Shown here: piece after piece, positions 24,044 to 34,482 of the stretch
Layout of the letters: each line of letters begins with the position of its first letter
Numbering within the stretch: position 1 is the first letter of the stretch
Assembly (NCBI RefSeq): GCF_031178195.1
Contig: NZ_JAPSJL010000002.1
Span: 1-64,000 of the forward strand
DNA: 64,000 bases
Origin: Zhihengliuella sp.
GTDB lineage: Bacteria > Actinomycetota > Actinomycetes > Actinomycetales > Micrococcaceae
Direction: 5' to 3'
Translations under genes and position numbers: made by a program
The notes under the pieces: model-generated
Databases searched by the model: none
The model's input: the letters and a program-made list of their open reading frames with translations, nothing else
Told to the model about the DNA's origin: nothing

Positions 24044-25432
24044 GGGCGCGTGGATCGCGTCGTCCGGCATCGCGGCCCGGCGGGCGGCTGCCGCGGTGGA
24101 CTCGTCCAGCAGCTCGGCGGCGGCCGCGGCGCCGCGCGTCCGGTCGGCCTTCTTGGCCCGGCGCTGCTTGGCGGTCTCGGCGATCTGCTCCTCGGAGATG
24201 TCGAACAGCGCGCCGAGTGCATTCACGACCTCGTCGCTGCGGCCCTCGGCGGCCAGCTCCCGCGCCCGCACGGTGGGCACGTGGAGCAGCTGGCGCATCA
24301 TGCGGCGCATCGCGAACTCCACCTCCTCCGCGGCGGCGGTGCAGCCGTGCTGGGCCCGCACCCGCTCGATCTCCGTCTCGAGGACCTGGTGCGTGTGCTT
24401 GCGCAGCGCGACGATCGCGGCGTCGGCCGAGCGCTCGCGCAGCTCCAGATCGAACTCCTCGACGGCCTTCGCGACGATCCGTCGGGCCTCGTCCAGCGCG
24501 GCCGCCTGTTCGGCCGGCGCGGCCATGCGGACGGACTCGAGCGTGATGACGTCGACGTTCCCGAGGTCCTCCAGGGAGGGGTCGAAGTCGCGGGTCAGCG
24601 CCAGATCGATGGCCACCAGGGGGCGCTCGCCCCGGCCCGACTCGGCCAGGTCCTCGGCGGTGATCCGCTGGTCCCCGCCCGAGCAGCCGATGATGACGTC
24701 GGCGGCGGCGAGCGCCTCCGGCAACGTCTCGTCGGTCAGCGGGGTGCCGCCACGCGTGGCGGCGAAGGCCTGCGCGCGCCCGGAGTGGGAGTAGACGGCG
24801 ATCCGGCCGGCGTGGCGCTGCTGCAGCAGCGACATGGTGGCGCCGGCGTACGCACCGGTGCCGAAGACGACGACGGACTTGTCCGCCCAGTCGTCGTCGG
24901 CGAGATCCTCCGCCAGATCGAGCGCGACCGAGACGATCGACAGGCCGCGGCCGCCGAGGCCGGTGCTCGAGCCGACGTCCTTGGCGGTCCGGGATGCGGT
25001 CTGGAACAGACGCACCAGCGGACCGGTGGCCGTGCCGTGCTGCTGGGCCTCGATGAGCGCACGGCGGACCTGCCCGGCGATCTCCCGTTCGCCGATGACG
25101 GCGGAGTCGAGTCCGGCGCCGACCGCGAAGAGGTGGCTCACGGCGTCGCGCCCGGTCTTGGTGGCCAGTGCGGAGGAGACCGTGTGCTCGTCCAGACCGG
25201 AGAGCTCGGCGATCTCGGCGATGACCGCCGAGCGGGCCGCCTCGACGTCGTCCTCTGAGGCTGCCTCCGCGTACACCTCGTACCGGTTGCACGTCGCGAG
25301 CACGACGGCGCCGTTGATCGGCGTCGTGCCATCGAGTACACCGGTAGCGACCTCGGAGGCGCCGGCGCTCAGGCGGGCGACCGTCTCCAGGTCCACATCT
25401 GAATGGGAGGCAACGAGGGATAGGAAAACCAC
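24029..25432 (-). CDS. hemA: Glutamyl-tRNA reductase HemA
   Basis: First committed enzyme of C5-pathway tetrapyrrole synthesis; reduces glutamyl-tRNA to glutamate-1-semialdehyde with NADPH. 467 aa. The catalytic domain has the nucleophile Cys48 in [10 protein letters not shown] and [22 protein letters not shown] (about 101-122). The NADPH domain shows [14 protein letters not shown] (about 187-200), and the C-terminal dimerisation helix holds [18 protein letters not shown]. The last 50 residues are an Ala-rich extension. GTG start follows GGAG by 5-6 nt. It is divergent from hemE, so the pathway is split into two facing transcripts with a 148-nt control region. Its substrate partner HemL lies at the far end of the other operon. 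Confidence 0.94.
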   Translation of the reverse strand: MVFLSLVASHSDVDLETVARLSAGASEVATGVLDGTTPINGAVVLATCNRYEVYAEAASEDDVEAARSAVIAEIAELSGLDEHTVSSALATKTGRDAVSHLFAVGAGLDSAVIGEREIAGQVRRALIEAQQHGTATGPLVRLFQTASRTAKDVGSSTGLGGRGLSIVSVALDLAEDLADDDWADKSVVVFGTGAYAGATMSLLQQRHAGRIAVYSHSGRAQAFAATRGGTPLTDETLPEALAAADVIIGCSGGDQRITAEDLAESGRGERPLVAIDLALTRDFDPSLEDLGNVDVITLESVRMAAPAEQAAALDEARRIVAKAVEEFDLELRERSADAAIVALRKHTHQVLETEIERVRAQHGCTAAAEEVEFAMRRMMRQLLHVPTVRARELAAEGRSDEVVNALGALFDISEEQIAETAKQRRAKKADRTRGAAAAAELLDESTAAAARRAAMPDDAIHAPHRTA

Positions 25433-25567
25433 AGTGTCTCCATGGTATCCCCAGTAGGGGTTAAGGGTCCCCTAAGCCGGGGGTGGGTGACATCTCCCCG
25501 TCACGTGGCGTTCACCACGCGGGTCGCCTCGCGCGCCCGGTGATTAGCGGAACCCGACCCCGGTTGG

Positions 25568-25580
25568 CAGAATGACGTGC
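25568..25580 (+). promoter_or_regulatory. -10-like box of hemE operon, leaderless type
   Basis: CAGAAT at 25568-25573 lies 7 nt before the ATG at 25581. It overlaps the alternative upstream ATG at 25572, which argues for 25581 as the real start. Confidence 0.5.
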
Positions 25581-26642
25581 ATGACCTTGAGCGCCAACCA
25601 CCCGCTGCTGGACGGCCGTACAGCGGGCTCGCCGCTGATCGCCGCCTACCGCGGCGAGAAGCCGTCCCGCCGTCCCGTCTGGTTCATGCGCCAGGCCGGC
25701 CGCTCCCTGCCCGAGTACCGGAAGCTGCGCGAGGGGATCGGCATGCTCGACTCCTGCCTGAAGCCAGACCTCGCCGCCGAGATCACGCTGCAGCCGGTCC
25801 GCCGGCACGACGTCGACGCGGGCATCTTCTTCTCCGACATCGTCATCCCGCTCAAGCTGGGCGGCGTGGACGTGGACATCGTCCCCGGCGTCGGCCCGGT
25901 GCTCGGCACCCCCGTGCGCACGGCCGCGGACGTGGCGAACCTGCCCGAGCTGGACGATGCCGCCCTCGAGCCGATCCGCGAGGCCGTCGCCCTGACCGTC
26001 GCCGAGCTGGGCAGCACGCCGCTGATCGGCTTCGCCGGCGCCCCCTTCACCCTCGCGGCCTACATGGTCGAGGGCCGCCCCTCCCGGGACCACCTGGGCC
26101 CGCGGACCATGATGCACGCCGACCCGGAGACCTGGCAGGCGCTGGCCGGCTGGGCGGCGGATGCGTCCGGGAAGTTCCTCCGCGCCCAGATCGAGGCCGG
26201 CGCCAGCGCCGGCCAGCTCTTCGACTCCTGGGCCGGCAGCCTGGGCCTGGCCGACTACCGGGAGCACGTCGCCCCGGCCTCGGCCCGCGCGCTGGACGCC
26301 GTGCGGGACCTCGGCGCCCCGCTCGTCCACTTCGGTACGGGGACCTCCGAGCTCCTCGTGGCCATGCGCGACGTCGGGGTCGACGTCGTCGGCGTCGACT
26401 ACCGGCTGCCCCTGGCCGAGGCCAACCGCCGCCTCGACGGCACCGTCCCGCTGCAGGGCAACATCGACCCGGCCCTGCTCTCCGCGCCGTGGGAGGTCCT
26501 CGAGGCGCACGTGCGCGACGTCGTCGCCTCCGGCTCCGCGGCGCCTGGGCACGTCGTCAATCTGGGCCACGGCGTGCCGCCCGAGACGGACCCGGAGGTC
26601 CTCACCCGGGTGGTCTCCCTCATCCACTCGATCGAACCGTAG
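25581..26642 (+). CDS. hemE: Uroporphyrinogen decarboxylase HemE
   Basis: Cytosolic enzyme that decarboxylates the four acetate side chains of uroporphyrinogen III to give coproporphyrinogen III. 353 aa, the usual length. Signatures: WFMRQAGRSLPEYR (about 31-44), FFSDIVIPLKLGG, GFAGAPFTLAAYMVEG (about 151-166), FDSWAG and YRLPLAEA with LQGNIDP. The active-site Asp lies in FSDIV. The second ATG is chosen over 25572 on promoter grounds. It heads the operon hemE-cgoX-chdC-cpfC-hemC-hemD-hemB-hemL. Confidence 0.94.
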   Translation: MTLSANHPLLDGRTAGSPLIAAYRGEKPSRRPVWFMRQAGRSLPEYRKLREGIGMLDSCLKPDLAAEITLQPVRRHDVDAGIFFSDIVIPLKLGGVDVDIVPGVGPVLGTPVRTAADVANLPELDDAALEPIREAVALTVAELGSTPLIGFAGAPFTLAAYMVEGRPSRDHLGPRTMMHADPETWQALAGWAADASGKFLRAQIEAGASAGQLFDSWAGSLGLADYREHVAPASARALDAVRDLGAPLVHFGTGTSELLVAMRDVGVDVVGVDYRLPLAEANRRLDGTVPLQGNIDPALLSAPWEVLEAHVRDVVASGSAAPGHVVNLGHGVPPETDPEVLTRVVSLIHSIEP

Positions 26643-26672
26643 CCCGCATCACGACCCGTCAGGGAAGGCACC

Positions 26673-28187
26673 GTGTCCACAGCTGAGAGCACTCCGCGCC
26701 GCATCGTCCCCGCCGCCGTCGTCGGCGGGGGTGTGTCCGGCCTGATCGCCGCGCGCGAGCTGGCGATCGCCGGCTTCTCCGTGACGCTGCTCGAGGCGAC
26801 CGACGCCCTCGGCGGCTGTGTGGCGGGGCACGAGGTGGCCGGACTGGTCCTCGACGCCGGGGCCGAGTCGTTCGCGACCCGCAGCAGCGCCGTGGCCGAC
26901 CTGCTCGAGGACCTCGGCCTGGGCGAGGACATCGTCTACCCCGCCGGCGGCGGGGCGTGGCTCTACTCCGCCGAGGCGCACGGGCCCGCTCGGCACGGCC
27001 GGGACGGAGGGCCGGGGACGCAGGACGGTCGGGCCCAGCCGCTCCCGCAGACCGGCATCCTCGGCATCCCCGGCGACCCGCTGGCCGACGACGTCCGTGC
27101 CCTCATCGGCCAGACCGCTGCCCTGCGCGCCGCTGCGGACCTGGCGATGCCGGTCGCGAAGTCCCTCACGGACGGCTCCATGAGCCTCGGCGCGCTCGTG
27201 CGCTCGCGCATGGGCTCCGCCGTCCTCGACGCGCTCGTCACGCCCGTCGTCTCGGGCGTCCACTCGGCCGATCCGGACACGCTCGACGTCGACGTCGTCG
27301 CCCCCGGTCTGCGGGCCGCCGTCGTGGAGCACGGCTCCCTGGCCCGCGCCGTCGGCGCCCTGCGCTCCGCCGCCCCGGCCGGCTCGGCCGTCGCCGGCCT
27401 CCGCGGCGGGGACCTGCGGCTCACCGAGGCCCTCGTCGCGGACCTCGAGGACCGCGGCGTGGAGCTGCGCCGGGGCGTGCGCGCCACCGCCCTGCGCCGG
27501 CACGCCGACGGCTACACCGTCTCGCTCTCCAGCTCCGCCGCCGACGGGACCGTCGGCGCCGGGAACGGCGGTCCGGACGAGGCCCTCGAGGTGCAGCGGC
27601 TCGTCGTCGCCACCGACGGGCCCTCCGCCGTCGATCTCCTCGGCCACCTGGAACCGGCCCTGGAGGAGCACCGTCCCGAGGCCGGCGCCGGCGTCAGCCT
27701 CGTCACCCTGGTGGTGGACCGCCCCGAGCTCGACGACGCGCCGCGCGGGACCGGCGTGCTCGTCGCGCGCGACGCGGCCGACGTCGCCGCGAAGGCGCTC
27801 ACGCATGCCACCGCCAAGTGGGAGTGGCTGGCCCAGGAGGCCGGCCCGGGCACCCACGTGCTGCGCCTGTCCTACGGACGTCTGTCCGAGGCGAAGGCGC
27901 GCATCGCTGACGCGGACGACGCCACGCTCTACGCCACCGCGCTCGCCGACGCGGCCACGCTCCTCGGCCTCGAGCTCGGCGAGGCCGACGTCCTCGGCTG
28001 GGACGTCGTCCGCTACTCCGGGGCCCTGCCGTTCGCGACCACCGGCCACCGCCGGCGCGTCGAGGCGGTCCGTGGGATCCTCGAGGCCTTCCCGCAGCTC
28101 GACGCCGTCGGCGCCTGGCTCTCCGGGACCGGACTCGCCGCCGTCGTCGCGGACACCCGGGCCCGCACCCGCATCAGCGCCAGCTGA
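26673..28187 (+). CDS. cgoX: Coproporphyrinogen III oxidase CgoX (HemY type)
   Basis: FAD-dependent oxidase that converts coproporphyrinogen III to coproporphyrin III in the coproporphyrin-dependent route (formerly annotated protoporphyrinogen oxidase HemY). 504 aa. The N-terminal dinucleotide fold is VVGGGVSGLIAARELAIAGF (about 16-35) with LLEATDALGG; the C-terminal FAD motif is less clear but SGTGLAAVVADTR is present. Residues around 105-125 contain a low-complexity insert (Gly/Arg/Gln). GTG start follows AGGGAAGG. The neighbours chdC and cpfC support the coproporphyrin assignment. Confidence 0.9.
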   Translation: MSTAESTPRRIVPAAVVGGGVSGLIAARELAIAGFSVTLLEATDALGGCVAGHEVAGLVLDAGAESFATRSSAVADLLEDLGLGEDIVYPAGGGAWLYSAEAHGPARHGRDGGPGTQDGRAQPLPQTGILGIPGDPLADDVRALIGQTAALRAAADLAMPVAKSLTDGSMSLGALVRSRMGSAVLDALVTPVVSGVHSADPDTLDVDVVAPGLRAAVVEHGSLARAVGALRSAAPAGSAVAGLRGGDLRLTEALVADLEDRGVELRRGVRATALRRHADGYTVSLSSSAADGTVGAGNGGPDEALEVQRLVVATDGPSAVDLLGHLEPALEEHRPEAGAGVSLVTLVVDRPELDDAPRGTGVLVARDAADVAAKALTHATAKWEWLAQEAGPGTHVLRLSYGRLSEAKARIADADDATLYATALADAATLLGLELGEADVLGWDVVRYSGALPFATTGHRRRVEAVRGILEAFPQLDAVGAWLSGTGLAAVVADTRARTRISAS

Positions 28188-28249
28188 CCGGGGCACCGCA
28201 CACCACCAGCACCGCAGCTGGAACCACGCCACATCAAGAAAGAGGCACC

Positions 28250-28957
28250 ATGAGCGAGAACCGTTCGAACAGCCCCGTGATCGCGGACCGCGAGCGCGAG
28301 GGCGACACCCTGCACTTCACGCTGTGGACGGTGTTCAAGCGCGAATCCGACCTGGACCGCTCCGAGGGCGTCGGAGCCTTCGAGGCGCTGGTGGAGGAGC
28401 TCGCGGCCGACGGCGTCACCCTGCGCGGAGCCTACGACGTCTCCGGCATGCGCGCCGACGCCGACGTCATGGTCTGGCTCCACGGCCCCACGGCCGAAGG
28501 CCTGCAGGCCGCCGTGCGCAAGATCCGCCGCACCTACCTCTTCGCCGAGACGTCCGTGGTCTGGTCCTCGATGGGCGTCCACCGCGAGGCCGAGTTCGCG
28601 AAGGACCACTCGCCGGCCTTCTCCCGCGGCGTCCCCGCGGGCGAGTGGATGACCGTCTACCCGTTCGTCCGCTCCTACGAGTGGTACCTGCTGGACCCGG
28701 CCGAGCGCGGCAAGATGCTGCGCGACCACGGCATCCTCGGGCGCGACTTCCCGGACGTGCTCGCCAACACGGTGGCCGCGTTCGCGCTGAACGACTACGA
28801 GTGGATGATCTGCCTCGAGGCCCCGGTCCTGATCGACCTCGTGGACATGATGCGCCACCTGCGCTACACCGACGCCCGGAACCACGTCCGCGAGGAGGTC
28901 CCGTTCTACACGGGCCAGCGGATCGACATCGCACAGATCGCGGAGGTGCTGCGCTGA
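28250..28957 (+). CDS. chdC: Coproheme decarboxylase ChdC (HemQ)
   Basis: Peroxide-dependent enzyme that decarboxylates two propionates of coproheme to make heme b, the last step of the actinobacterial and firmicute route. 235 aa. Family signatures: LHFTLWTVFKRE near the start, VMVWLHGP, TVYPFVRSYEWYLLDPAERG with the catalytic tyrosine region (about 137-156), MLRDHGILGRDF with the proximal histidine, and YEWMICLEAP. AAAGAGG lies 6 nt before the ATG. Its stop overlaps the cpfC ATG by one base (TGATG). Confidence 0.94.
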   Translation: MSENRSNSPVIADREREGDTLHFTLWTVFKRESDLDRSEGVGAFEALVEELAADGVTLRGAYDVSGMRADADVMVWLHGPTAEGLQAAVRKIRRTYLFAETSVVWSSMGVHREAEFAKDHSPAFSRGVPAGEWMTVYPFVRSYEWYLLDPAERGKMLRDHGILGRDFPDVLANTVAAFALNDYEWMICLEAPVLIDLVDMMRHLRYTDARNHVREEVPFYTGQRIDIAQIAEVLR

Positions 28958-30162
28958 TGAGCCGCGCCGAGAACCAGACCACCGAGGGACTGGGGTACGA
29001 CGCCGTCCTCCTCGCCTCCTTCGGCGGCCCCGAGGGCCAGGACGATGTCATCCCGTTCCTGCGCAACGTCACGGCCGGGCGCGGGATCCCGGACGAGCGC
29101 CTGGAGGAGGTCGCGACCCACTACCGGGCCAACGGCGGCGTCAGCCCGATCAACGAGCAGAACCGCGACCTGCTGGCGGCCCTCGAGGCCGAGATCGCCC
29201 GGCGTGACTGGAGCCTGCCGCTGTACTGGGGCAACCGCAACTGGGACCCGTACATCCCCGAGGCCCTCCAGCAGATGTACGACGACGGCCACCGCCGCGT
29301 CCTCATGCTGGTCACCAGCGCCTACGCCGGCTACTCGAGCTGCTGCCAGTACCGCGAGGACATCGCCCAGGCCTACGGGAAGACCGGTCTCGAGGGCAAG
29401 ATCGACGTCGTGAAGATCCGCCAGTTCTTCTACGATCGCGCGTTCATCGCCCCGTTCCAGGAGGCGCTCGCCGCGGGGCTGGCCGACGTCCGGGCGCAGC
29501 TGGCCGCCAAGGGCGAGCCGGAGGCGAAGCCCAAGGTCGTCTTCGTCACGCACTCCATCCCCACGGCCATCGCCGAGGCGCAGGGCCCGGACCACGTGAA
29601 GGACGAGTACGCCACGGACGCGTACACGGCCCAGCACCTCGCCGTGGCCCGCACGCTGATGGAGACCGTGCCGGAGGCCGCCGGCCTCGAGCACTCGCTG
29701 GTGTTCCAGTCGCGCTCGGGGGCGCCGACCACGCCGTGGCTCGAGCCGGACATCAACGACGCCATCGAGGAGTACGCCGCCGCGGGCACTCGCGGCGTCG
29801 TGGTCATGCCGATCGGCTTCGTGTCCGACCACATGGAGGTCAAGTGGGACCTCGACACCGAGGCCAAGGACACCGCGGCGGAGCTCGGGCTGGCCTTCCA
29901 CCGTGCCCCGACGCCGGGGACGCACGCCGCCTTCGTCGGCGGGCTCGTGGACATCGTCGCCGAGCAGCTGCACGGCGCGGACGGCCAGCCGCCCGCCGCG
30001 GGCGAGCAGGTGGTCCCCGGCGACTGGAGCGACATCTGCTGCGTCACCGGCTGCCGGCCCATGCTGACCGCGCGCTCGGGTGCACGCCGGCCGGCTGCTG
30101 ACCCGGCGCCCGCGGCGTCGGATGCCGCCTCCTCGGACCAGGCGGGGCCGGCGTCGCGATGA
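28957..30162 (+). CDS. cpfC: Coproporphyrin ferrochelatase CpfC (HemH)
   Basis: Inserts Fe2+ into coproporphyrin III. 401 aa. Signatures: LLASFGGPEGQDDVIPFLRNV at the N-terminus (residues 16-36), GGVSPINEQN, LVTSAYAGYSSCCQYRED and VFVTHSIPTAIAEAQG with the metal-binding His. A paired-Cys segment (SSCCQY) and the C-terminal DICCVTGCRP suggest the [2Fe-2S] cluster known from mycobacterial ferrochelatase. A 35-residue Ala/Pro tail follows. Start and stop overlap chdC (TGATG) and hemC (ATGA), so translation is coupled. Confidence 0.93.
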   Translation: MSRAENQTTEGLGYDAVLLASFGGPEGQDDVIPFLRNVTAGRGIPDERLEEVATHYRANGGVSPINEQNRDLLAALEAEIARRDWSLPLYWGNRNWDPYIPEALQQMYDDGHRRVLMLVTSAYAGYSSCCQYREDIAQAYGKTGLEGKIDVVKIRQFFYDRAFIAPFQEALAAGLADVRAQLAAKGEPEAKPKVVFVTHSIPTAIAEAQGPDHVKDEYATDAYTAQHLAVARTLMETVPEAAGLEHSLVFQSRSGAPTTPWLEPDINDAIEEYAAAGTRGVVVMPIGFVSDHMEVKWDLDTEAKDTAAELGLAFHRAPTPGTHAAFVGGLVDIVAEQLHGADGQPPAAGEQVVPGDWSDICCVTGCRPMLTARSGARRPAADPAPAASDAASSDQAGPASR

Positions 30163-31127
30163 GCGAGTTCACGGTCGGGACCCGCGGGTCCGCGCTCGCC
30201 ACCACCCAGACCGGGCACGTGGCGGAGGCCCTGAGCGGGCTCACCGGCCAGGACCACCGCACCGTACTGGTCAAGACGGAGGGCGACGTCACGTCCGGTT
30301 CGCTCGCGCAGCTCGGCGGCACCGGCGTCTTCGCCGCCGCCCTGCGCGTGGCGCTGCTCGAGGGCCGGTGCGACCTGGCCGTGCACTCGCTGAAGGACCT
30401 GCCGACGAAGCAGCCCGAGGGGCTGGTCATCGCCGCCATCCCGCCGCGGGTGGATGTGCGCGACGCGCTCTGCGCCCGCGACGGGCTGTTCCTGGCGGAG
30501 CTGCCGGAGGGCGCCACCGTCGGGACCGGCTCGCCGCGCCGCGCCGCGCAGCTGCGGTACGCCCGGCCGGACCTGCAGATCGTCGACATCCGCGGGAACG
30601 TCGGGACGCGCCTGGGTCGCGTGAAGGGCTCGCCGGCCCAGGCGGACGACGGCGGCGTGGGCCGCGTCGCCCAGGGCGACCTCGACGCCGTCGTGCTCGC
30701 CGCGGCCGGCCTCGAGCGGCTCGGCCTGCACGCGCACATCACCGAGTACCTCGATCCGGCCGACGTGCTGCCCGCCCCCGGGCAGGGCGCGCTCGCCGTC
30801 GAGTGCCGGCCCGAGACCGCCCGTACGGGCGCGCTGGCCGAGGCCCTGCGCGAGCTGGACGACCTGCCCACGCGGCTCGCCGTCACGAGCGAGCGCGCGC
30901 TCCTGGCCCGGCTGGAGGGCGGATGCGCCGCCCCGATCGGCGCCCTCGCCCGCGTCGAGGGGGAGCGCCTGCTTCTGGATGCCGTCGTCGCCGCGCCGGA
31001 CGGTGCGGACGTCATCCGGCGCAGCGCGTCCACCCGCCAGCTCACGGTCGATGGCGCCGAGGCACTCGGACGCGAGCTCGCCGACCTCATGCTCCGCGAG
31101 GGCGCGGCCGATCTGGCCGGGCTGTAG
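30159..31127 (+). CDS. hemC: Hydroxymethylbilane synthase HemC
   Basis: Porphobilinogen deaminase, joins four porphobilinogen units into the linear tetrapyrrole. 322 aa. Signatures: VGTRGSALATTQTGHVA at the N-terminus, DLAVHSLKDLPT (about 72-83), TGSPRRAAQLR, and LEGGCAAPIGA (about 247-257) with the Cys that anchors the dipyrromethane cofactor. The ATG overlaps the cpfC stop by four bases. The enzyme sits earlier in the pathway than its operon neighbours upstream, so gene order does not follow reaction order. Confidence 0.94.
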   Translation: MSEFTVGTRGSALATTQTGHVAEALSGLTGQDHRTVLVKTEGDVTSGSLAQLGGTGVFAAALRVALLEGRCDLAVHSLKDLPTKQPEGLVIAAIPPRVDVRDALCARDGLFLAELPEGATVGTGSPRRAAQLRYARPDLQIVDIRGNVGTRLGRVKGSPAQADDGGVGRVAQGDLDAVVLAAAGLERLGLHAHITEYLDPADVLPAPGQGALAVECRPETARTGALAEALRELDDLPTRLAVTSERALLARLEGGCAAPIGALARVEGERLLLDAVVAAPDGADVIRRSASTRQLTVDGAEALGRELADLMLREGAADLAGL

Positions 31128-31143
31128 CCGGGAGGCGGGCAAG

Positions 31144-32100
31144 ATGACCGGAACCATGAACGATGCCTCTCCGGGCGGGGAGCGGGCGGGGGCGGCCGGC
31201 GCCCTGGACGGTCTGACGGCCCTGCTCATGCGCAGCCCCGACCGGGCGGGGCGGACGGTGGCGGAGCTCGCCCGACGGGGGGCGGCCACGGTGCTCTGCC
31301 CGCTGATCGACTTCGAGCTGCCGGCCGACACGACCGCGCTCGACGACGGCCTGATCGGCCTGCTCGACGGCCGCTACGACTGGATGGTCCTCACCTCCAT
31401 CACCACGGTCCGCGCGTTGAAGCAGCGGTCGCGGGCTCTCGGGCGGGAGTTCCGTGTGCCGGCCGGCACACGGATCGGGGCCGTCGGCGACGCCACCGCC
31501 CGCGCGGCGCGGGCCGAGGGCATGGACATCGAACTGCTCCCGAGCCCGGAGCGCGGGCAGTCGGCGGAGGGGCTGGTCTCCCTCTGGGAGGAGACGGTCG
31601 CCGGCTCCTCCGGGCACGCCCCGGCACGGGTCTTCCTGCCGCAGGCGGACCTCGCGACCGAGGCCCTCGCCGCAGGGCTGCAGCGCGCCGGCGAGACGAC
31701 CGACGTCGTCGTCGCGTACCGGACCGTCGATGCCCCGGCCCGACCCGAGCTGCGGCTCACCGAGCCGCTGGCCGTCGCCGACGGCAGCGTGCCGGAGCGC
31801 GGCGCCGTCCAGCTGTCGGCGGACGGGCTTGCGCACCTCGTCCGCACCCGCGGCGTGGACGCCGTCCTGTTCACCTCGCCGAGCATCGCGCGCCGCTTCA
31901 CCGACCTGGTCGGCCCTCTCGACGGCCCGGACGGGATCGTGCCCGTCGCCATCGGGCAGCCGACGGCGGCCGAGCTGCACGGCCTGGGGCACCGCGGGAT
32001 CGCGGTCGCCGCGGCCCCGACCCCGGAGGCCATGGCCGAGGCGTGGACGGCCGCCCTCGCCGCCATCCGACCGACCGACACCACCAAGGAGCAGTCATGA
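31144..32100 (+). CDS. hemD: Uroporphyrinogen-III synthase HemD
   Basis: Closes and inverts ring D of hydroxymethylbilane to uroporphyrinogen III. 318 aa. This family is poorly conserved; visible landmarks are [34 protein letters not shown] (about 78-91), [16 protein letters not shown], and [15 protein letters not shown] (about 238-252), which form the two-domain HemD fold. The GGAGG box lies 9 nt upstream of the ATG, favoured over an upstream frame inside hemC. The gap to hemC is 16 nt and the stop overlaps hemB by four bases. Confidence 0.9.
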   Translation: MTGTMNDASPGGERAGAAGALDGLTALLMRSPDRAGRTVAELARRGAATVLCPLIDFELPADTTALDDGLIGLLDGRYDWMVLTSITTVRALKQRSRALGREFRVPAGTRIGAVGDATARAARAEGMDIELLPSPERGQSAEGLVSLWEETVAGSSGHAPARVFLPQADLATEALAAGLQRAGETTDVVVAYRTVDAPARPELRLTEPLAVADGSVPERGAVQLSADGLAHLVRTRGVDAVLFTSPSIARRFTDLVGPLDGPDGIVPVAIGQPTAAELHGLGHRGIAVAAAPTPEAMAEAWTAALAAIRPTDTTKEQS

Positions 32101-33077
32101 GCTTCCCCCTCCACCGCCCGCGCCGCCTGCGCACGACGCCCGCGATGCGCCGGCTCAGCGCGGAGGTCACCCTCGAGCCGCAGCACCTCATCCTCCCGGC
32201 CTTCATCCGCGAGGGCCTCGACGAGCCGAACCCGATCACCTCGATGCCCGGCGTCGTGCAGCACACCACCGACTCGCTCAAGCGCGCGGCGGCAGAGGCG
32301 GTGGAGCTCGGCCTCGGCGGCATCATGCTCTTCGGAATCCCCGCGGAACGGGACGCCACCGGAAGCGCCGGCCTCGACCCGGACGGCGTCCTGAACCGCG
32401 CCATCGGCGACGTCCGGATCGAGGTCGGCGACGAGCTCGTGGTCATGGGCGACGTCTGCCTCGACGAGTTCACCGACCACGGGCACTGCGGCGTCCTCGA
32501 CGCGCAGGGCGCCGTCGACAACGACGCGACGCTGGAACTGTACGGGCGGATGGCCGTCGCCCAGGCCGACGCCGGAGCGCACATGCTCGGCCCCTCCGGC
32601 ATGATGGACGGCCAGGTCGGCGTCATCCGGCAGGCGCTCGACGCCGCCGGACACCACGACGTCTCCATCCTCGCCTACGCCGCCAAGTACGCCTCGGCCT
32701 TCTACGGACCGTTCCGCGAGGCGGTGGACTCCCAGCTGACGGGGGACCGCCGGACCTACCAGATGGACGCCGCCAACCGGCGCGAGGCCCTCCACGAGGT
32801 CGAACTGGACCTGGCCGAGGGGGCCGACATGGTCATGGTGAAGCCGGCCATGAGCTATATGGACATCATCGCCGACGTGGCCGCCATGTCGCCGGTGCCG
32901 GTGTCGGCCTACCAGATCTCGGGCGAGTACGCGATGATCGAGGCCGCCGCCGCCAACGGCTGGATCGACCGCCGGGGCGCCGTCCTCGAATCGGTCCTCG
33001 GCATCCGGCGCGCGGGGGCGGATACGGTCTTGACCTACTGGGCGTCCGAGATCGCCGCCTGGCTGCGCGAACGCTAG
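32097..33077 (+). CDS. hemB: Porphobilinogen synthase HemB
   Basis: Condenses two 5-aminolevulinate molecules to porphobilinogen. 326 aa. The Schiff-base lysines are in [13 protein letters not shown] (about 197) and [12 protein letters not shown] (about 249). The metal-site loop reads [16 protein letters not shown] (about 118-133): two of the three zinc cysteines of E. coli-type enzymes are kept, the middle one is Asp. ATGA overlap with hemD couples translation. It feeds HemC two genes upstream. Confidence 0.94.
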   Translation: MSFPLHRPRRLRTTPAMRRLSAEVTLEPQHLILPAFIREGLDEPNPITSMPGVVQHTTDSLKRAAAEAVELGLGGIMLFGIPAERDATGSAGLDPDGVLNRAIGDVRIEVGDELVVMGDVCLDEFTDHGHCGVLDAQGAVDNDATLELYGRMAVAQADAGAHMLGPSGMMDGQVGVIRQALDAAGHHDVSILAYAAKYASAFYGPFREAVDSQLTGDRRTYQMDAANRREALHEVELDLAEGADMVMVKPAMSYMDIIADVAAMSPVPVSAYQISGEYAMIEAAAANGWIDRRGAVLESVLGIRRAGADTVLTYWASEIAAWLRER

Positions 33078-33118
33078 GCTGAAAGGCCGAGAAGCACGAG
33101 CATTCCAGAGAGGTTCCC

Positions 33119-34444
33119 TTGAGCGCATCACAGAGTCAGAACGAGGCCTACTACGCTGCCGCCCAGCAGTTGATGCCGGGCGGCGTGAACTCCCCGGTGC
33201 GGGCCTTCGGCTCGGTCGGCGGCAGCCCGCGCTTCATGGTCGAGGCGGAGGGCCCCTACCTGACCGACGCCGACGGGCAGCGGTACGTCGATCTGGTGTG
33301 CTCGTGGGGCCCCGCGCTGCTGGGGCACAGGCACCCCGCCATCCAGGAGGCGGTCCACGCCGCCGTGGACCGGGGGCTGTCCTTCGGCGCCTCGACGCCG
33401 GACGAGTCCCGCCTCGCGCAGCTGGTCATGCAGCGGGTCGGGGGAGTGGACCGCCTGCGCATGGTGTCCACGGGGACCGAGGCGACGATGACCGCCGTCC
33501 GCCTGGCCCGCGGCTTCACCGGCCGCGAGCTGGTCGTGAAGTTCGCCGGCTGCTACCACGGCCACCTGGATGGGCTGCTCGCGGCGGCCGGCTCGGGGGT
33601 CGCCACGATGGCCCTCCCCGGTTCCGCCGGCGTCACGGCCGCGACCGCGGCCGAGACGCTGGTCCTGCCCTACAACGACCGATCCGCCGTCGAGGCGGTG
33701 TTCGCCGAGCACGGCCAGAGCATCGCTGCCGTGATCACCGAGTCGGCGCCGGCGAACATGGGCGTCGTGACCCCGGGGCCGGGCTTCAACAAGTTCCTGA
33801 AGGAGACGGCGGACGCCCACGGCGCCCTGCTGATCCTGGACGAGGTCCTCACCGGGTTCCGCGTCTCGGACGCCGGCTACTGGGGCCTCTCGGGCCGCGC
33901 GGAGGGCTGGACGCCGGACCTCTACACGTTCGGCAAGGTGATCGGGGCCGGACTGCCGACCGCGGCGCTCGGCGGCCGCGCAGCGGTGATGGACTACCTG
34001 GCGCCCACCGGCCCCGTCTACCAGGCGGGCACGCTCTCCGGGAACCCGGTGGCCATGGCGGCCGGCATCGCCCAGCTGGAGAACGCGACCCCCGACGTCT
34101 ACGCGCACCTCGACGCCAAGAGTGTCGAGCTGCAGCGAGCCCTCGGCGAGGCCCTTGACGCGGCCGGGGCCGACTACTCGATCCAGACCGCCGGCAACCT
34201 GTTCTCGGTGGCCTTCGGCACCAGCGCGCAGGGAGTGCACGACTACGCGCAGGCCCAGGCGCAGGAGTCATTCCGCTACGGCCCGTTCTTCCACTCGATG
34301 CTCGAGTCCGGCGTCTACCTCCCCCCGAGCGTCTTCGAGGCATGGTTCCTCTCCGCCGCCCACGACGACGCGGCGATGAACCAGATCCTCGATGCGCTGC
34401 CGGCGGCAGCCCAGGCGGCAGCCGCGGCGAAGCCGGCCGCGTAG
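33119..34444 (+). CDS. hemL: Glutamate-1-semialdehyde 2,1-aminomutase HemL
   Basis: PLP enzyme that converts glutamate-1-semialdehyde to 5-aminolevulinate. 441 aa. Signatures: [16 protein letters not shown] (19-34), [23 protein letters not shown] (about 241-250) and the PLP lysine in [11 protein letters not shown] (about 274). It begins with TTG, 5-6 nt after GAGAGG. The 41-nt gap to hemB includes TAGGCT over the hemB stop, a possible internal promoter. It is the final gene before a strong terminator and works directly after HemA. Confidence 0.94.
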   Translation: MSASQSQNEAYYAAAQQLMPGGVNSPVRAFGSVGGSPRFMVEAEGPYLTDADGQRYVDLVCSWGPALLGHRHPAIQEAVHAAVDRGLSFGASTPDESRLAQLVMQRVGGVDRLRMVSTGTEATMTAVRLARGFTGRELVVKFAGCYHGHLDGLLAAAGSGVATMALPGSAGVTAATAAETLVLPYNDRSAVEAVFAEHGQSIAAVITESAPANMGVVTPGPGFNKFLKETADAHGALLILDEVLTGFRVSDAGYWGLSGRAEGWTPDLYTFGKVIGAGLPTAALGGRAAVMDYLAPTGPVYQAGTLSGNPVAMAAGIAQLENATPDVYAHLDAKSVELQRALGEALDAAGADYSIQTAGNLFSVAFGTSAQGVHDYAQAQAQESFRYGPFFHSMLESGVYLPPSVFEAWFLSAAHDDAAMNQILDALPAAAQAAAAAKPAA

Positions 34445-34482
34445 CGGATCAGGCCAGGAGCCACGGGGAGTGGCCCGAGACG

